Origin: an uncultured Clostridia bacterium
Lineage (GTDB): Bacteria; Bacillota; Clostridia; Oscillospirales; Acutalibacteraceae
Direction of reading: 5' to 3'
Assembly (NCBI GenBank): GCA_947170465.1
Contig: CAMVTS010000003.1
Coordinates: 1-64,000, forward strand
DNA: 64,000 nt
Position numbers and translations under genes: made by a program. Within the stretch, counting starts at the first letter, position 1, and each line of letters begins with the position of its first letter. Under the pieces are notes generated by a model, which searched no databases, was not told where the DNA came from, and saw only the letters and a program-made list of their open reading frames with translations. Below are positions 1 to 8,533 of this stretch, one piece after another.

Positions 1-36
1 CACATGTAGACACATTTGTCAAGAAAAATATCCGAT

Positions 37-78
37 AAAAAAGCCACACCCAAAAAGCGTGAGGCTCTTAACGGAAAA
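37..78 (+). repeat. Left terminal inverted repeat of the island
   Basis: AAAAAAGCCACACC at 37-50 and TTAACGGAAAA at 68-78 are separated by 17 nt. The same two blocks with the same spacing occur in reverse complement at 12398-12439. The left copy also folds as a terminator for the minus-strand anti-sigma gene (AGCCACAC 42-49 with GTGAGGCT 59-66, followed by T on the minus strand), so it may have two roles. Confidence 0.55.
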
Positions 79-149
79 ATAAAAATCGAATAGGATAACA
101 AAAATTGCTATAGATTCCCGTAACGAATCTATAGCAATTCTGTTTTCAA

Positions 150-1067
150 TTATTCAGTTATAGAATAGGTAACAAACACATCCGTATAATCCTTCAGTGC
201 CTTTTCTTCCTCTGTCAGCTGATTAAAGGATTCGGCGTGTGCCGTGCCGAAATTGGTAACAGTTGTGCCGATATGGATAGATTGCTTTTGTGCCGTTCCA
301 TCATCAAATGTTACGGTGCAGTAAAGAGTATTTCCTATCATTGAATCCAACTGCTTTGACTTAGCTTCGAGGCTTTCATCATCCGACACAGGTTCATTTG
401 TGCTCTTGCCGACAATTCCGATTGCACAACCGTCGGGATTCTGGTTGTTGTAAGCAAGCGTAATGGAGGAATACTTTTTGCCTTCATAACGATTCAATAT
501 TTCCTCTGCCGAGTGTTTTTCAAAGCCGCTTTGACGGTCATTCTCCGTTGCCGTTTCAAGCGCTTTTTGGTCGTCCTCGATATACTTGACATCAAACAAG
601 GTGTCAATGCTTTCACTTACAACATCGCCGTCAATAACGGGATTATTGTCCTTGCGGCAGTGGACGGCAATCGCGTCCTTATCCACAGAATAGGTAACGC
701 TCTTGATATTCTCGCCTTTTACGGAAAGAGGAAGGTCTATATAATACTCCATGCCGTCATCTTTTGTCGCAATACTCATGCCGCCTTCTCCTAATCCGAC
801 AGATACGGGATTGTCCTTTGTAATCTCAGCTGCATTGACCGTCATAACGAATGAATTAGCTTTGCTGCCAAACAGGTTAAATCCAATAATCGCTCCTGCT
901 GTGACCGCAACGGCAAGTGATGCCGCAACCGCACCCTTTATCCATTTTTTCATATGAATCACTTTCTCCTTCTTTTCAAATCTTTCTGCTGTTTTCAGCA
1001 TTTTTTCAACGGCTCCCTCGGGAGCTTTTATTTTGCTGACCGCTTGTGTGTATCGGTTATGATACAT
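150..1067 (-). CDS. Anti-sigma factor-like membrane protein (DUF4179-type)
   Basis: This 305-residue protein has a short cytoplasmic N-terminus, one membrane segment at about residues 45-65 (GAVAASLAVAVTAGAIIGF), and a large extracytoplasmic domain. That architecture fits the membrane anti-sigma proteins that accompany ECF sigma factors in Clostridia. Its start overlaps the end of the sigma factor gene by 11 bp (1057-1067), so the two are translationally coupled, and a GGAG ribosome site precedes the ATG. By inference it sequesters the sigma factor until an envelope signal arrives; the signal is not evident. The external domain was not recognised beyond resemblance to DUF4179/DUF5643-type proteins. 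A terminator-like hairpin lies downstream at 42-66. Confidence 0.7.
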   Translation of the reverse strand: MYHNRYTQAVSKIKAPEGAVEKMLKTAERFEKKEKVIHMKKWIKGAVAASLAVAVTAGAIIGFNLFGSKANSFVMTVNAAEITKDNPVSVGLGEGGMSIATKDDGMEYYIDLPLSVKGENIKSVTYSVDKDAIAVHCRKDNNPVIDGDVVSESIDTLFDVKYIEDDQKALETATENDRQSGFEKHSAEEILNRYEGKKYSSITLAYNNQNPDGCAIGIVGKSTNEPVSDDESLEAKSKQLDSMIGNTLYCTVTFDDGTAQKQSIHIGTTVTNFGTAHAESFNQLTEEEKALKDYTDVFVTYSITE

Positions 1068-1545
1068 GAGAGTCCTCTCCTTCCGTAAGTAACGCCTTCA
1101 GCTTTTTTCTTGCGCGCTGTAAATATGAGCTGACAGTGTTAGGGTTTTTGCCGAGTATTTTTGCAATTTCCGCAATCGTGTAGGATTCATAATAATAGAG
1201 GTAAATAATATTGCGGTAGTCCTTTGGCAGCTGCCGGATTTCCTCCATTATTTCTGATTGTTCAGGAGCTTCTAAGTGGGTATAGTCCTCCAGTGATTCG
1301 CGCCGCCTGCGCCACGCAAGCCTGTGAAGGCTGTTGCATTTGTTGACCGTAACGCGAATCAGCCACGCCTTCAGGTGTTCGGGATCTCGCTGCTTGGGAC
1401 ATTTCGTCAGCAGAGAAATACACACGTCCTGCAAAATATCCTCCGCGTCTGCGATATTGCCTAAATTGTGAACGGCGATTCTGTATATCATGTCAGAATA
1501 CTGCCTGATGATTTGTTCTGCTTCTTCGGTACCGAGCTTAGACAT
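1057..1545 (-). CDS. ECF-type RNA polymerase sigma factor
   Basis: At 162 residues this has the length of an ECF (group 4) sigma-70 factor. The region 2 core is visible around DAEDILQDVC (about residues 33-42), with the usual acidic/aromatic pattern that binds core polymerase and melts the -10 element. Region 4 is near the C-terminus (IAEIAKILGKNPNTVSSYLQ), a helix-turn-helix that reads the -35 element. It is the first gene of a two-gene operon with the anti-sigma protein. ECF genes are usually autoregulated; a 9-bp inverted repeat (ATTCATTAT...ATAATGAAT) lies in the upstream spacer but no ECF promoter could be assigned with confidence. Confidence 0.88.
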   Translation of the reverse strand: MSKLGTEEAEQIIRQYSDMIYRIAVHNLGNIADAEDILQDVCISLLTKCPKQRDPEHLKAWLIRVTVNKCNSLHRLAWRRRRESLEDYTHLEAPEQSEIMEEIRQLPKDYRNIIYLYYYESYTIAEIAKILGKNPNTVSSYLQRARKKLKALLTEGEDSHVS

Positions 1546-1612
1546 AAGAACCTCCTTTTACCTATAACACGTTTGAGAGGGGTGGATTTCGTGCTGAAAA
1601 GGTGAAAAATTT

Positions 1613-1640
1613 TTGACACATTCATTATTTATAATATAAT
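1613..1640 (+). promoter_or_regulatory. Sigma-A-type promoter pointing at a terminator
   Basis: TTGACA at 1613-1618 and TATAAT at 1635-1640 are 16 nt apart, a near-consensus promoter on the plus strand. No plus-strand gene follows. Transcription would run about 100 nt into the hairpin at 1707-1748. Confidence 0.5.
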
Positions 1641-1646
1641 TGAAAA

Positions 1647-1754
1647 TATAATGAATTAAAAGACTTTTTATCGCAAGCCAACAAAAATGTATTATTAGCG
1701 AAAAAAAACAAAACTGGTGAGGATAGTTTATATCTTCACCAGTTTTGTTAATTT
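1647..1754 (+). ncRNA. Candidate short non-coding RNA, about 105 nt
   Basis: A consensus promoter (1613-1640) is followed about 100 nt later by a strong hairpin with a T-rich tail, and nothing in between codes for protein. The transcript would lie between the sigma factor and caspase genes, in the opposite direction to both, and its 3' end would be antisense to the caspase terminator. This is inference from promoter and terminator alone. Confidence 0.3.
1707..1748. terminator. Bidirectional terminator downstream of the caspase gene
   Basis: AACAAAACTGGTGA pairs with TCACCAGTTTTGTT around a short GATA/TATC extension. Minus-strand reading gives a long T run (1701-1708), so it ends the caspase transcript. 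Plus-strand reading ends in TTTTGTTAATTT. Confidence 0.85.
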
Positions 1755-1756
1755 CT

Positions 1757-3274
1757 TTAAAATGATAGAGGGTTGAAGCTTTTTAGTCTTTCTAAGTCTT
1801 CCTCATATCTTTCAATTGTGTTTTGTACTAGCCAGTGCCGATTATCTGAACTCCAATTTTTCAGGTTATTTATATTATAAAAAAGAGATAAATCGTAAAT
1901 AGTATTGGCAAGTTGAATGTTTGCTTTTGCCCAATCATGTAAATCTATCGGTGCTACAGGTAAGTCGCTTTGAATAATGTACCATTTTAAAAACAGATTA
2001 TTTAACGGCTGTACTAATGCAATAAATGCTTCCTCGGAAAAAGTATGATTATCGAATTCGCGAAATAGTTGAATGTACTTTTCAGCAACGGATATAAGTT
2101 GTGATGTGCACTCTTTTGTTTTTTGGACAAAATCTTCTTTGCTCAAAGTACACCTATTCAACTCTTTTATGAGATGATAACTGCTATGTACATCAATTAA
2201 TATATCATTAATAAGTATTGAATTATTTTTTTCGTTATACCAATAGCTTTTATCCTGTGTATTGTCTACCCATGTAGTACGACAATAATAATTGCTATTC
2301 ACCATGTCTTCTTCGTCATATCCAAAATAACACCAGATAATGTTTGCTGGCTGAGATTGAAAAAATTTTTCAAAATTGATATTATCATACACTTCATAGT
2401 TTTTGGCTTTACAAATAATATCATTAGCGATGTTAGCAATCATAGAATATGTACATGGATGCTTTAACAAAACCATTATAGCATATCTTTTCGCTGAAAC
2501 AACATGCATTGGCTTTACAGCTGTAATGATGTATTCATCAGTATTTTCAATTATTTTATTCATTATATATGGTTCATATTCACCAACGTCAAAGAATACT
2601 GTACCTCCCATATTAGACCGGAAAATTGGTTCTTGCAATCGGACTCCCTTGCACTCGTTCCACACTTTATTATATAGACGTATTAATTTGTTTATATCTT
2701 CAAGTGATTTTTTGCCCTTTTTTATTATAAATTTATCTTCAATTGCGTCACATAAAAAACTGGTATATAAACTTATATTTCGTATTGGGTGGAATCCTGA
2801 TTCTTGACTTGCAGCACAAGAAGCCATAATTGTGCAACCTGTTCCAACAAATTCAGCAATAGAATCTTCAGTCGATAATTGAGCTACACCGTCTAATATG
2901 AAGTCACCGGAATGACAACAATCCAAGATTATTATTTTTCTTTTTGATTTAGAATTCTTTATTCTTTCAATAATAGAGTTAATTGAAATTTCTTTGTCGC
3001 TCAATAGAAAATTTCCATTTGAACCATGACCGGAAAAGTAAAAAATCATAGTATCATCTTCTGTTAATGATGATAAGAAACAGTCAAACATATAATCAAA
3101 ATATGCGAAAATAACTGTATTGTCGCACCCGATAAGTGTTATATTTTCCTCGTTGGCTTTAAGTCCTTTTATTAATGATTTGCGCAATTTAAAAATATCA
3201 TTCTTACAGTATGGTAAGTTCTCAGTATTCTCAATACAGTATTCACTTATACCTACTAAAAAAGCTTTTATCAC
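1757..3274 (-). CDS. Caspase-family (peptidase C14) protein with unassigned C-terminal region
   Basis: The N-terminal ~230 residues form a caspase/metacaspase fold: MIKAFLVGISEY start, catalytic His in FYFSGHGSNG (H83) and catalytic Cys in ILDCCHSGDF (C120). The remaining ~270 residues are rich in aromatic residues and predicted helix, and no family was recognised. There is no signal peptide, so it acts in the cytoplasm. It starts at GTG with an AAGGGGG ribosome site 8 nt upstream. It follows the AraC-type gene by 23 bp on the same strand, suggesting one transcript. Bacterial caspase-like proteases are often effectors of cell-suicide or defence systems, so a role in phage or stress response is possible but not shown. 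Base composition is strongly AT-rich compared with the chromosome. Confidence 0.8.
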   Translation of the reverse strand: MIKAFLVGISEYCIENTENLPYCKNDIFKLRKSLIKGLKANEENITLIGCDNTVIFAYFDYMFDCFLSSLTEDDTMIFYFSGHGSNGNFLLSDKEISINSIIERIKNSKSKRKIIILDCCHSGDFILDGVAQLSTEDSIAEFVGTGCTIMASCAASQESGFHPIRNISLYTSFLCDAIEDKFIIKKGKKSLEDINKLIRLYNKVWNECKGVRLQEPIFRSNMGGTVFFDVGEYEPYIMNKIIENTDEYIITAVKPMHVVSAKRYAIMVLLKHPCTYSMIANIANDIICKAKNYEVYDNINFEKFFQSQPANIIWCYFGYDEEDMVNSNYYCRTTWVDNTQDKSYWYNEKNNSILINDILIDVHSSYHLIKELNRCTLSKEDFVQKTKECTSQLISVAEKYIQLFREFDNHTFSEEAFIALVQPLNNLFLKWYIIQSDLPVAPIDLHDWAKANIQLANTIYDLSLFYNINNLKNWSSDNRHWLVQNTIERYEEDLERLKSFNPLSF

Positions 3275-3297
3275 GAGTAGTCCCCCTTGTTAAATAA

Positions 3298-4197
3298 TTA
3301 ATTATCTATTGTTTGTTGGAATTCCTTTATCCTCTTTTCCACTGCTCTTTTCCTAAACTGCATAGGCGACAAGCCCGTTTTCTTTTTAAATGCTCTTGTG
3401 AAATACGACTGAGAGGAAAAACCGCATTTCAATGCCAATTCCTCGATAGAAATATTGGTAAACGCCAATATCTGCTTGCTCAAATCAATCCTCTTGTCCA
3501 AGACAAACTCATTGATTGTCTTTCCTGTTACACGCTTGAAGTCTGCCATCAGTGTAGTCCGGTTGGTGGAATACTCACGGCTGAGCCATTCGATGGTAAA
3601 TTGCTTTTCGAGGTTGAATTCGATAAAGGTAAGAATACAATCTACAAGCGTATCGCTTTCCTGATTAACGCCAAATAATCCTTCGTAGAGATTGGCGGCA
3701 TAGTCAAAGATGCGGATAACCGCCATTCTTGCACGGCAAGACCACATATTATCGGGCTGAACACTGAGCTGTTCAATGATACTGTCAAAGAGAAATTCCA
3801 CTTTGCCAAGCTCCTCCGATTCAAATGGTATGATACAATTGAAGGTATCATCGGTTTGATAGAATAAATCAAAGCTGGGGAAATCAAACAAACGGCAGTT
3901 CAACTCGTAATCATCGGCAGTGATCCGCTCAACAGACAGATTACGGTTGATAAATTCAGGTGCGAAAAAGATCGTTTTTATTTGGAGCTTTGCCGATCTG
4001 ATAATTTCCGCTTTTCTGTCGGGATTCAGACAAAGCAAAGCGGGTGCTGATAGATAGCATTTTATGCCGTCGATGGACACAACGGCATTTCCTCTCTTTA
4101 TCAGGCACAGCGAAAAATAACCCTCTGTGCTCTGCATATTCTCTAAGCTGTATTCAATTGGCAGATAACGGTTTTCCCAGAAACGGCACTTTGTCAT
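3298..4197 (-). CDS. AraC-family transcriptional regulator
   Basis: This 299-residue protein has a divergent N-terminal sensing domain, possibly a cupin, and a C-terminal AraC-type double helix-turn-helix (about residues 195-290). Typical signatures are visible: ISIEELALKCGFSSQSYFTR and FKKKTGLSPMQFRK. It lies upstream of the caspase gene in the same direction (23-bp gap) and is divergent from the lipoprotein pair. The shared 125-bp intergenic region is therefore the likely site of action. The ligand is unknown. Confidence 0.88.
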   Translation of the reverse strand: MTKCRFWENRYLPIEYSLENMQSTEGYFSLCLIKRGNAVVSIDGIKCYLSAPALLCLNPDRKAEIIRSAKLQIKTIFFAPEFINRNLSVERITADDYELNCRLFDFPSFDLFYQTDDTFNCIIPFESEELGKVEFLFDSIIEQLSVQPDNMWSCRARMAVIRIFDYAANLYEGLFGVNQESDTLVDCILTFIEFNLEKQFTIEWLSREYSTNRTTLMADFKRVTGKTINEFVLDKRIDLSKQILAFTNISIEELALKCGFSSQSYFTRAFKKKTGLSPMQFRKRAVEKRIKEFQQTIDN

Positions 4198-4276
4198 AAC
4201 TCACCTATTGCAGATAGTGCTAAAATTATTGATAAAAATGTATGGCGCAATTTACGGATAATTGCTACAATTACAG

Positions 4277-4292
4277 TATAATCTCAGCTGAG
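4277..4292 (+). promoter_or_regulatory. -10 box plus palindrome upstream of lipoprotein operon
   Basis: TATAAT at 4277-4282 is followed directly by the perfect 10-bp palindrome CTCAGCTGAG (4283-4292) at the expected transcription start. The -35 match is weak, as expected for an activator-dependent promoter next to a divergent AraC gene. This is inference only. Confidence 0.4.
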
Positions 4293-4322
4293 AGAATTGT
4301 CAATTTGAAAAAGGAGTTTGTT

Positions 4323-5450
4323 ATGAAAAGATTATTTGCAATCATTATTATTTTAGTAATCACCATACAACTGTCCGCCTGCGGATTAACTGCCAACGAA
4401 AAGCAAAGCGGTAATTTGAAATTAAAAAACTATATTGATGAAAGCACGACAGAAATCAAGATAGATGCTGATAAAGCGTATTTTTCAAATGGGAGCACAC
4501 TTGCCTTTCAAAGCAAATTATCGGTTGATGATATGAGAAACTCTCTTGCCGAAAGCAATCCTGATTTCACATTCAATGTAATTGATGATAAACAGATACT
4601 GATGATGAGCAAAGCCAATTATCCGTATACACTGTTCAGTAAAAACGTGATAGACGGAAATAATAACTCGATTGATGATATATACGTTGTTATCAACGAA
4701 AGCGTGGCAGGTAACAGAAACAACGATAAAATCTGTCTGCCGTATCACCTGACGAAAAACGCTTTTGTTTTCAGCGAGAATGACGGACAGTATTCGCTCA
4801 ACGGTAATATCCACGATCCATATTACAATATCGTTGAATTGCAGTCCTCACCGACAATTTTTACGGATATTGCCGCGTTTTATCAGGACTGCGGCTACGA
4901 CATAGAATACGAGGGCGGCAACACGACAGGCGGCAGTATCAGCGTTTTTGAGAGTCATCAAAGCCCAAGACCGCTCTATCGTATTTTAGTGATGTCCGAC
5001 GGCAATAACCGCTTCGCCATGCAATTCTGCGAAGGGACTGATATATACGAGCTGAAAGCAGGAGAGGCTATTGGGAATTATGTTGAATCGCTTAACAAGA
5101 AAGATTTGGATGCATTTATAGGCTGTTATGAAAACGTTGAGAGCGAATCTGTCAACTCCTTCATCGAAAGCGTTAAAAGCTGTAAAGAGACAAGCAGTGA
5201 ATTGTTTTGGAGAGATCAGTCACGCGAAGAAACCGTCATAAAGGTGCATCGCACACTGATTTCAGAGGACGGAAAGCAGATGGGCAGTTATGGAACCGGC
5301 GAAGTGGATTGTACGGACTATTGGCTTGTCAAGTTGATTGGCGGAGAGCCGAAAATCATTTGTCAGTACGGATATTTTGGCGATACTGTTTCGGAGCTGG
5401 GGGTGTACAAGGAGTTTAAAAATCATGAAAAAGACGACCTTGTCAATTAG
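4323..5450 (+). CDS. Predicted lipoprotein of unknown function
   Basis: The start at 4323 is chosen over the ORF-track start because AAAAGGAG lies just upstream and it gives a clean lipoprotein signal: MKRLFAIIIILVITIQLSAC with the lipidated cysteine at residue 20. The mature ~355 residues are hydrophilic, with no further membrane segment, so the protein should be anchored on the outer face of the membrane. No family was recognised. It overlaps the next lipoprotein gene by 26 bp, so the pair is translationally coupled. It is divergent from the AraC regulator. Confidence 0.75.
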   Translation: MKRLFAIIIILVITIQLSACGLTANEKQSGNLKLKNYIDESTTEIKIDADKAYFSNGSTLAFQSKLSVDDMRNSLAESNPDFTFNVIDDKQILMMSKANYPYTLFSKNVIDGNNNSIDDIYVVINESVAGNRNNDKICLPYHLTKNAFVFSENDGQYSLNGNIHDPYYNIVELQSSPTIFTDIAAFYQDCGYDIEYEGGNTTGGSISVFESHQSPRPLYRILVMSDGNNRFAMQFCEGTDIYELKAGEAIGNYVESLNKKDLDAFIGCYENVESESVNSFIESVKSCKETSSELFWRDQSREETVIKVHRTLISEDGKQMGSYGTGEVDCTDYWLVKLIGGEPKIICQYGYFGDTVSELGVYKEFKNHEKDDLVN

Positions 5451-6075
5451 CTGTTTAGCATTGCTCCTACTGAGTAGTTTTCTCACTGCCTGCGGCGGTC
5501 AACACAATACAAATCATGTACATGCCATTGACCTGATTTCCGGTCATCGGTTAATGCTGGATTTGGAAGCACATAACTATGCCGATACAGGACACTTTTC
5601 CAATTTTACTTCACCATTGAATTTTAACGAAATGACCTTTGAGTTGAGGTCGCGAAAGGAGATAAAATCCACCACTCAAATTGGTGACTATCTGCAATTA
5701 ATCACCGACAGCGGTGAGTTCTATTTGAAATATAACGGTGTATCGGATAACGAATTTCGCTATTCTCTTTTTGCAGAGGTCGGACTGGCAGATGATTTTG
5801 GAGAAAACATCTATATACCGTTTCATATGCTGATATGGTTTGAAAATTGCGATTATCCGGCAATAGCAACACCGTTTAAGGGTCAGGTTTATTTCAGCAA
5901 ACAATTCAGTCTTGTTGACGTTCATGGTTATTATGAGAGCAAAGGCATTTACACCGTAGAACAGGTAAATGATAATACGCTTTTTGTTGATAGCAAGGAT
6001 GGTTATTCATTCAGCGTGCAACTGACTGATTACAATGATTATGTGTTATTTTCCTTAACAGAGAGAAAAAGCTGA
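5425..6075 (+). CDS. Second predicted lipoprotein of unknown function
   Basis: The start at 5425 (ACAAGGAG ribosome site) gives a lipoprotein signal ending in LTACGG, with the lipidated cysteine at residue 23. The start lies 26 bp inside the preceding gene in another frame, a typical coupled arrangement. The mature domain of ~190 residues is rich in aromatic and beta-type segments; no family was recognised. It probably works with the preceding lipoprotein. The ORF-track start at 5338 is far upstream inside the neighbour and lacks a signal peptide, so it is rejected. Confidence 0.7.
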   Translation: MKKTTLSISCLALLLLSSFLTACGGQHNTNHVHAIDLISGHRLMLDLEAHNYADTGHFSNFTSPLNFNEMTFELRSRKEIKSTTQIGDYLQLITDSGEFYLKYNGVSDNEFRYSLFAEVGLADDFGENIYIPFHMLIWFENCDYPAIATPFKGQVYFSKQFSLVDVHGYYESKGIYTVEQVNDNTLFVDSKDGYSFSVQLTDYNDYVLFSLTERKS

Positions 6076-6113
6076 CGAGCCCTCTTTCGCCCTGTGTCGC
6101 GCAAAGTGAAAAA

Positions 6114-6210
6114 TCGGGCAAGTACCCGACTACTCACAACAAAGCCCACACAGGCGATTTGTCGCAGTTTGTGGGCGAAAAAACACCGTCCGGCTGAATA
6201 CCGGGCGGTG
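6114..6210. terminator. Three consecutive hairpins after the lipoprotein operon
   Basis: Stems are TCGGG/CCCGA (6114-6129), GCCCACA/TGTGGGC (6144-6176) and CACCGTCCGG/CCGGGCGGTG (6184-6210). The stretch 6076-6309 has no convincing gene and seems to insulate the lipoprotein operon from the mobility module. Confidence 0.5.
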
Positions 6211-6309
6211 AACGCGTTTTGTCACAATCTTTTAGGAAACGGTTTTGGGTCGTCACACGTTTTTACGGACTTTTTAAGATATTTGACATTGATATAGTAG
6301 GAGGGAAAT

Positions 6310-6435
6310 ATGTCGGTTGACGGTTTAAATTTGTCCGTGAAAAGTATAACTATGCATAGAATAATTCCACAATATTGGTGGAGTAGAATCTCCTATGCAA
6401 TTTCGACTGGTCACATTGAAAAAAGCCTTTGCTAA
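6310..6435 (+). CDS. Possible 41-residue small protein
   Basis: An ORF too short for the track starts at ATG 6310 with a very strong AGGAGGG site 4 nt upstream (MSVDGLNLSVKS...EKSLC). It has no recognisable motif. It precedes the promoter and attenuator of the DUF927 gene. The ribosome site is the only support, so it could equally be a remnant. Confidence 0.25.
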   Translation: MSVDGLNLSVKSITMHRIIPQYWWSRISYAISTGHIEKSLC

Positions 6436-6452
6436 CTTGTGCGCATTAACTG

Positions 6453-6481
6453 TAGACGCGGTTTTCAAAGCGCGGTATAAT
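6453..6481 (+). promoter_or_regulatory. Promoter of the mobility module
   Basis: TAGACG (6453-6458), 17 nt, TATAAT (6476-6481). It lies just upstream of the leader hairpin and the DUF927 gene. Confidence 0.5.
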
Positions 6482-6505
6482 AAAACTGAAGAGAAAAAAA
6501 CAATT

Positions 6506-6545
6506 ATCCCTATAGCTTGGCAAATGACAAGTTATAGGGATTTTT
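6506..6545 (+). terminator. Leader terminator/attenuator before the DUF927 gene
   Basis: ATCCCTATAGCTTG pairs with CAAGTTATAGGGAT and is followed by TTTTT. It starts roughly 20 nt after the predicted transcription start and ends before the first ribosome site, so transcription into the mobility genes may be controlled by read-through. Confidence 0.6.
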
Positions 6546-6671
6546 CTATGCCAAAAAACTTAAAAGGAGCTGATGTTTATGATGGTTTGCAAATATGAAT
6601 ACTACTCCCACTTTTTAGTGTGGAAGCGTTGTGTTTCACAAAAAAATCTTACAAGAAAGGCTGTGACAACT

Positions 6672-8447
6672 ATGTCAATTACAAACGCAACAACTCAAGA
6701 AAGCCTTGTACAGTATCCGTCGCCGTACAAGGTAGTAGATGGCAACCTCTGCATGGAGGTTACCGAAAAGCACGGTAAGTACGACAAAAAGCTGGCGAAC
6801 TTCACGCCGTACATCAAAAGCGAGCTGACAGTTGATGATGGAGCGATGGAAACAAAGGTTCTGCGGCTGGCAGGTCAACATGCAAACGGCGAGGCTCTTC
6901 CCGAGATAGAAGTATCCGGCAAAGACTTTCCTTCCTTCAACTGGCTGTTTGAAAAATGGGGCGCCAAATGTATTTTGGAGGTCGGCAAGAACGTCAAAGA
7001 GCATGTACGCTATAGCATTCAGTCAACTTCCGAAAGTGCAGAACAGCAGTTTATTTATCAACAGACAGGCTGGAAGAAAATCGGAAACACTTGGTGTTAT
7101 CTTCTGCCCGGCGACAGCAAATTTAATGTCAACTTAAAGGGCAAGCTCGATAGTTACTGCGGAGAGCAGAATTTTTCAAAATCGGATTTGGAAACAGTCT
7201 ATTCGATGACGAAAACGCCGCTCGCTCCGAAAGAGATTGTTCTTGTTCTATTGGCGTTCACATTTCTCACTCCGCTGATTGAGTTTCTCAGGCAGGCGCA
7301 ATGTATGCCGAAATTTGTTTTGAACATCATCGGCAGAACCGGTACACGCAAGAGCACACTGGCGGCATTGTTCCTTTGCTTCTTCGGAATCTTCAATGCC
7401 GGCAATTTGCCGATGTCGTTTCGTGACACATCAAACAGTATAATTCAGAATGCGTTTGCATTGAAAGATGTATTAACCTGTATTGATGACTTCCACCCGT
7501 GCGGCAAAGATGACGAACGAAAACTGACTTCGACCATGCAGGCGCTTGTCCGTTCCTACGGCGACAGAACCGGTCGCGGCAGATTGCGAAAGGATTCCTC
7601 TCCGATGGAGTCGCGTCCACCGCTGGGCAATGCAATCGTCACCTCCGAGTTTCCGCCAGATATCGGCGAGAGCGGAACCGCGCGGTATTTTCTGTTGGAG
7701 TTGAAAGACGGCGACGTCAACTTAGATACTCTGTCCTTATTTCAACAGTATGCGGAGCAGGGCGTTCTTCGTAGAGCGATGTTTGCTTATACAGAATGGA
7801 TTAAGAAAAAGTTCCTCCAAGCAGAGAAAATCGAAAAAGGCTTTGTAAAAATGCTCAAAGAATCTTTTACCGCCTATCGAAGTGATTTTATTCAGACAGG
7901 AATTTCCTGCCATGGCAGAGTCCCTGAGATGACAGCGGAGTTGAGAATCGGTATGAAAATGCTCTTGTGGTTTTTAGAGGACAACAAGGTTATCGCCGAA
8001 TCTGCCGCGAAAAACCTTGACAACGAATTAAAACAAATCCTTTACCGCTTGGCACAGCGACAGAGCGAAAATATCAAGAGCGACAAGCCTTCGGTTGTTT
8101 TTGTCAAAAAGCTATACGCGCTGATTGAGTCCGGTGCGGTCGCGGTGACGCACAAGGAGCTGTCAATCGGTGAAGACCCGTATCCGAGAAACTTTATCGG
8201 ATTTGAGGATGAGCATTATCTTTATCTCAACAAGGATATCGCTTACCGCTATGTGAAGGTACTCTGCAATGAGCAAGGCGAAAATTTCAATCTGACAAGT
8301 AAGGCACTGTTGAAAACGCTTGCCGAAGATGGCTTGATAAAAACCTCTCCCGGCAGCAACACGGTCTCCGTTCGCTATGCAGGAAAGAACAGCCGCTATA
8401 TGGCACTCGACAAATACAAGGCTGAACAGATAGTAAACAGTACCTAA
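6672..8447 (+). CDS. DUF927-type replication/primase-associated ATPase
   Basis: This 591-residue protein has a P-loop in the middle (NIIGRTGTRKSTLAALFL, about residues 220-237) and an acidic Walker B-like segment (DVLTCIDDFHPCG). The layout matches DUF927 proteins, which occur in plasmids, phages and integrative elements and resemble the helicase part of primases. It probably helps replicate or process the excised element. The 6672 start (MSITNATT) gives the natural domain boundary with an AGAAAGG site 11 nt away; an alternative in-frame start at 6579 has a stronger AAAAGGAG site and would add 31 residues. A leader attenuator lies upstream. Confidence 0.75.
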   Translation: MSITNATTQESLVQYPSPYKVVDGNLCMEVTEKHGKYDKKLANFTPYIKSELTVDDGAMETKVLRLAGQHANGEALPEIEVSGKDFPSFNWLFEKWGAKCILEVGKNVKEHVRYSIQSTSESAEQQFIYQQTGWKKIGNTWCYLLPGDSKFNVNLKGKLDSYCGEQNFSKSDLETVYSMTKTPLAPKEIVLVLLAFTFLTPLIEFLRQAQCMPKFVLNIIGRTGTRKSTLAALFLCFFGIFNAGNLPMSFRDTSNSIIQNAFALKDVLTCIDDFHPCGKDDERKLTSTMQALVRSYGDRTGRGRLRKDSSPMESRPPLGNAIVTSEFPPDIGESGTARYFLLELKDGDVNLDTLSLFQQYAEQGVLRRAMFAYTEWIKKKFLQAEKIEKGFVKMLKESFTAYRSDFIQTGISCHGRVPEMTAELRIGMKMLLWFLEDNKVIAESAAKNLDNELKQILYRLAQRQSENIKSDKPSVVFVKKLYALIESGAVAVTHKELSIGEDPYPRNFIGFEDEHYLYLNKDIAYRYVKVLCNEQGENFNLTSKALLKTLAEDGLIKTSPGSNTVSVRYAGKNSRYMALDKYKAEQIVNST

Positions 8448-8459
8448 TATTTTCTGTGA

Positions 8460-8533
8460 CAACTGTGGCAGAGCTTTGAAAACAGCTTGTACACTGAGAA
8501 AAACCTTTTTCTTTTTCTGTTGTACAACTGTGG
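8460..8533 (+). repeat. Short direct repeats ACAACTGTGGCA
   Basis: The 12-mer ACAACTGTGGCA occurs twice (about 8460 and 8522), followed by TGTTGCAGTTGCA-type repeats up to about 8625. These direct repeats between the ATPase and the mobilization genes could be protein-binding iterons. The 348-bp gap 8448-8795 otherwise holds no gene. Confidence 0.4.
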
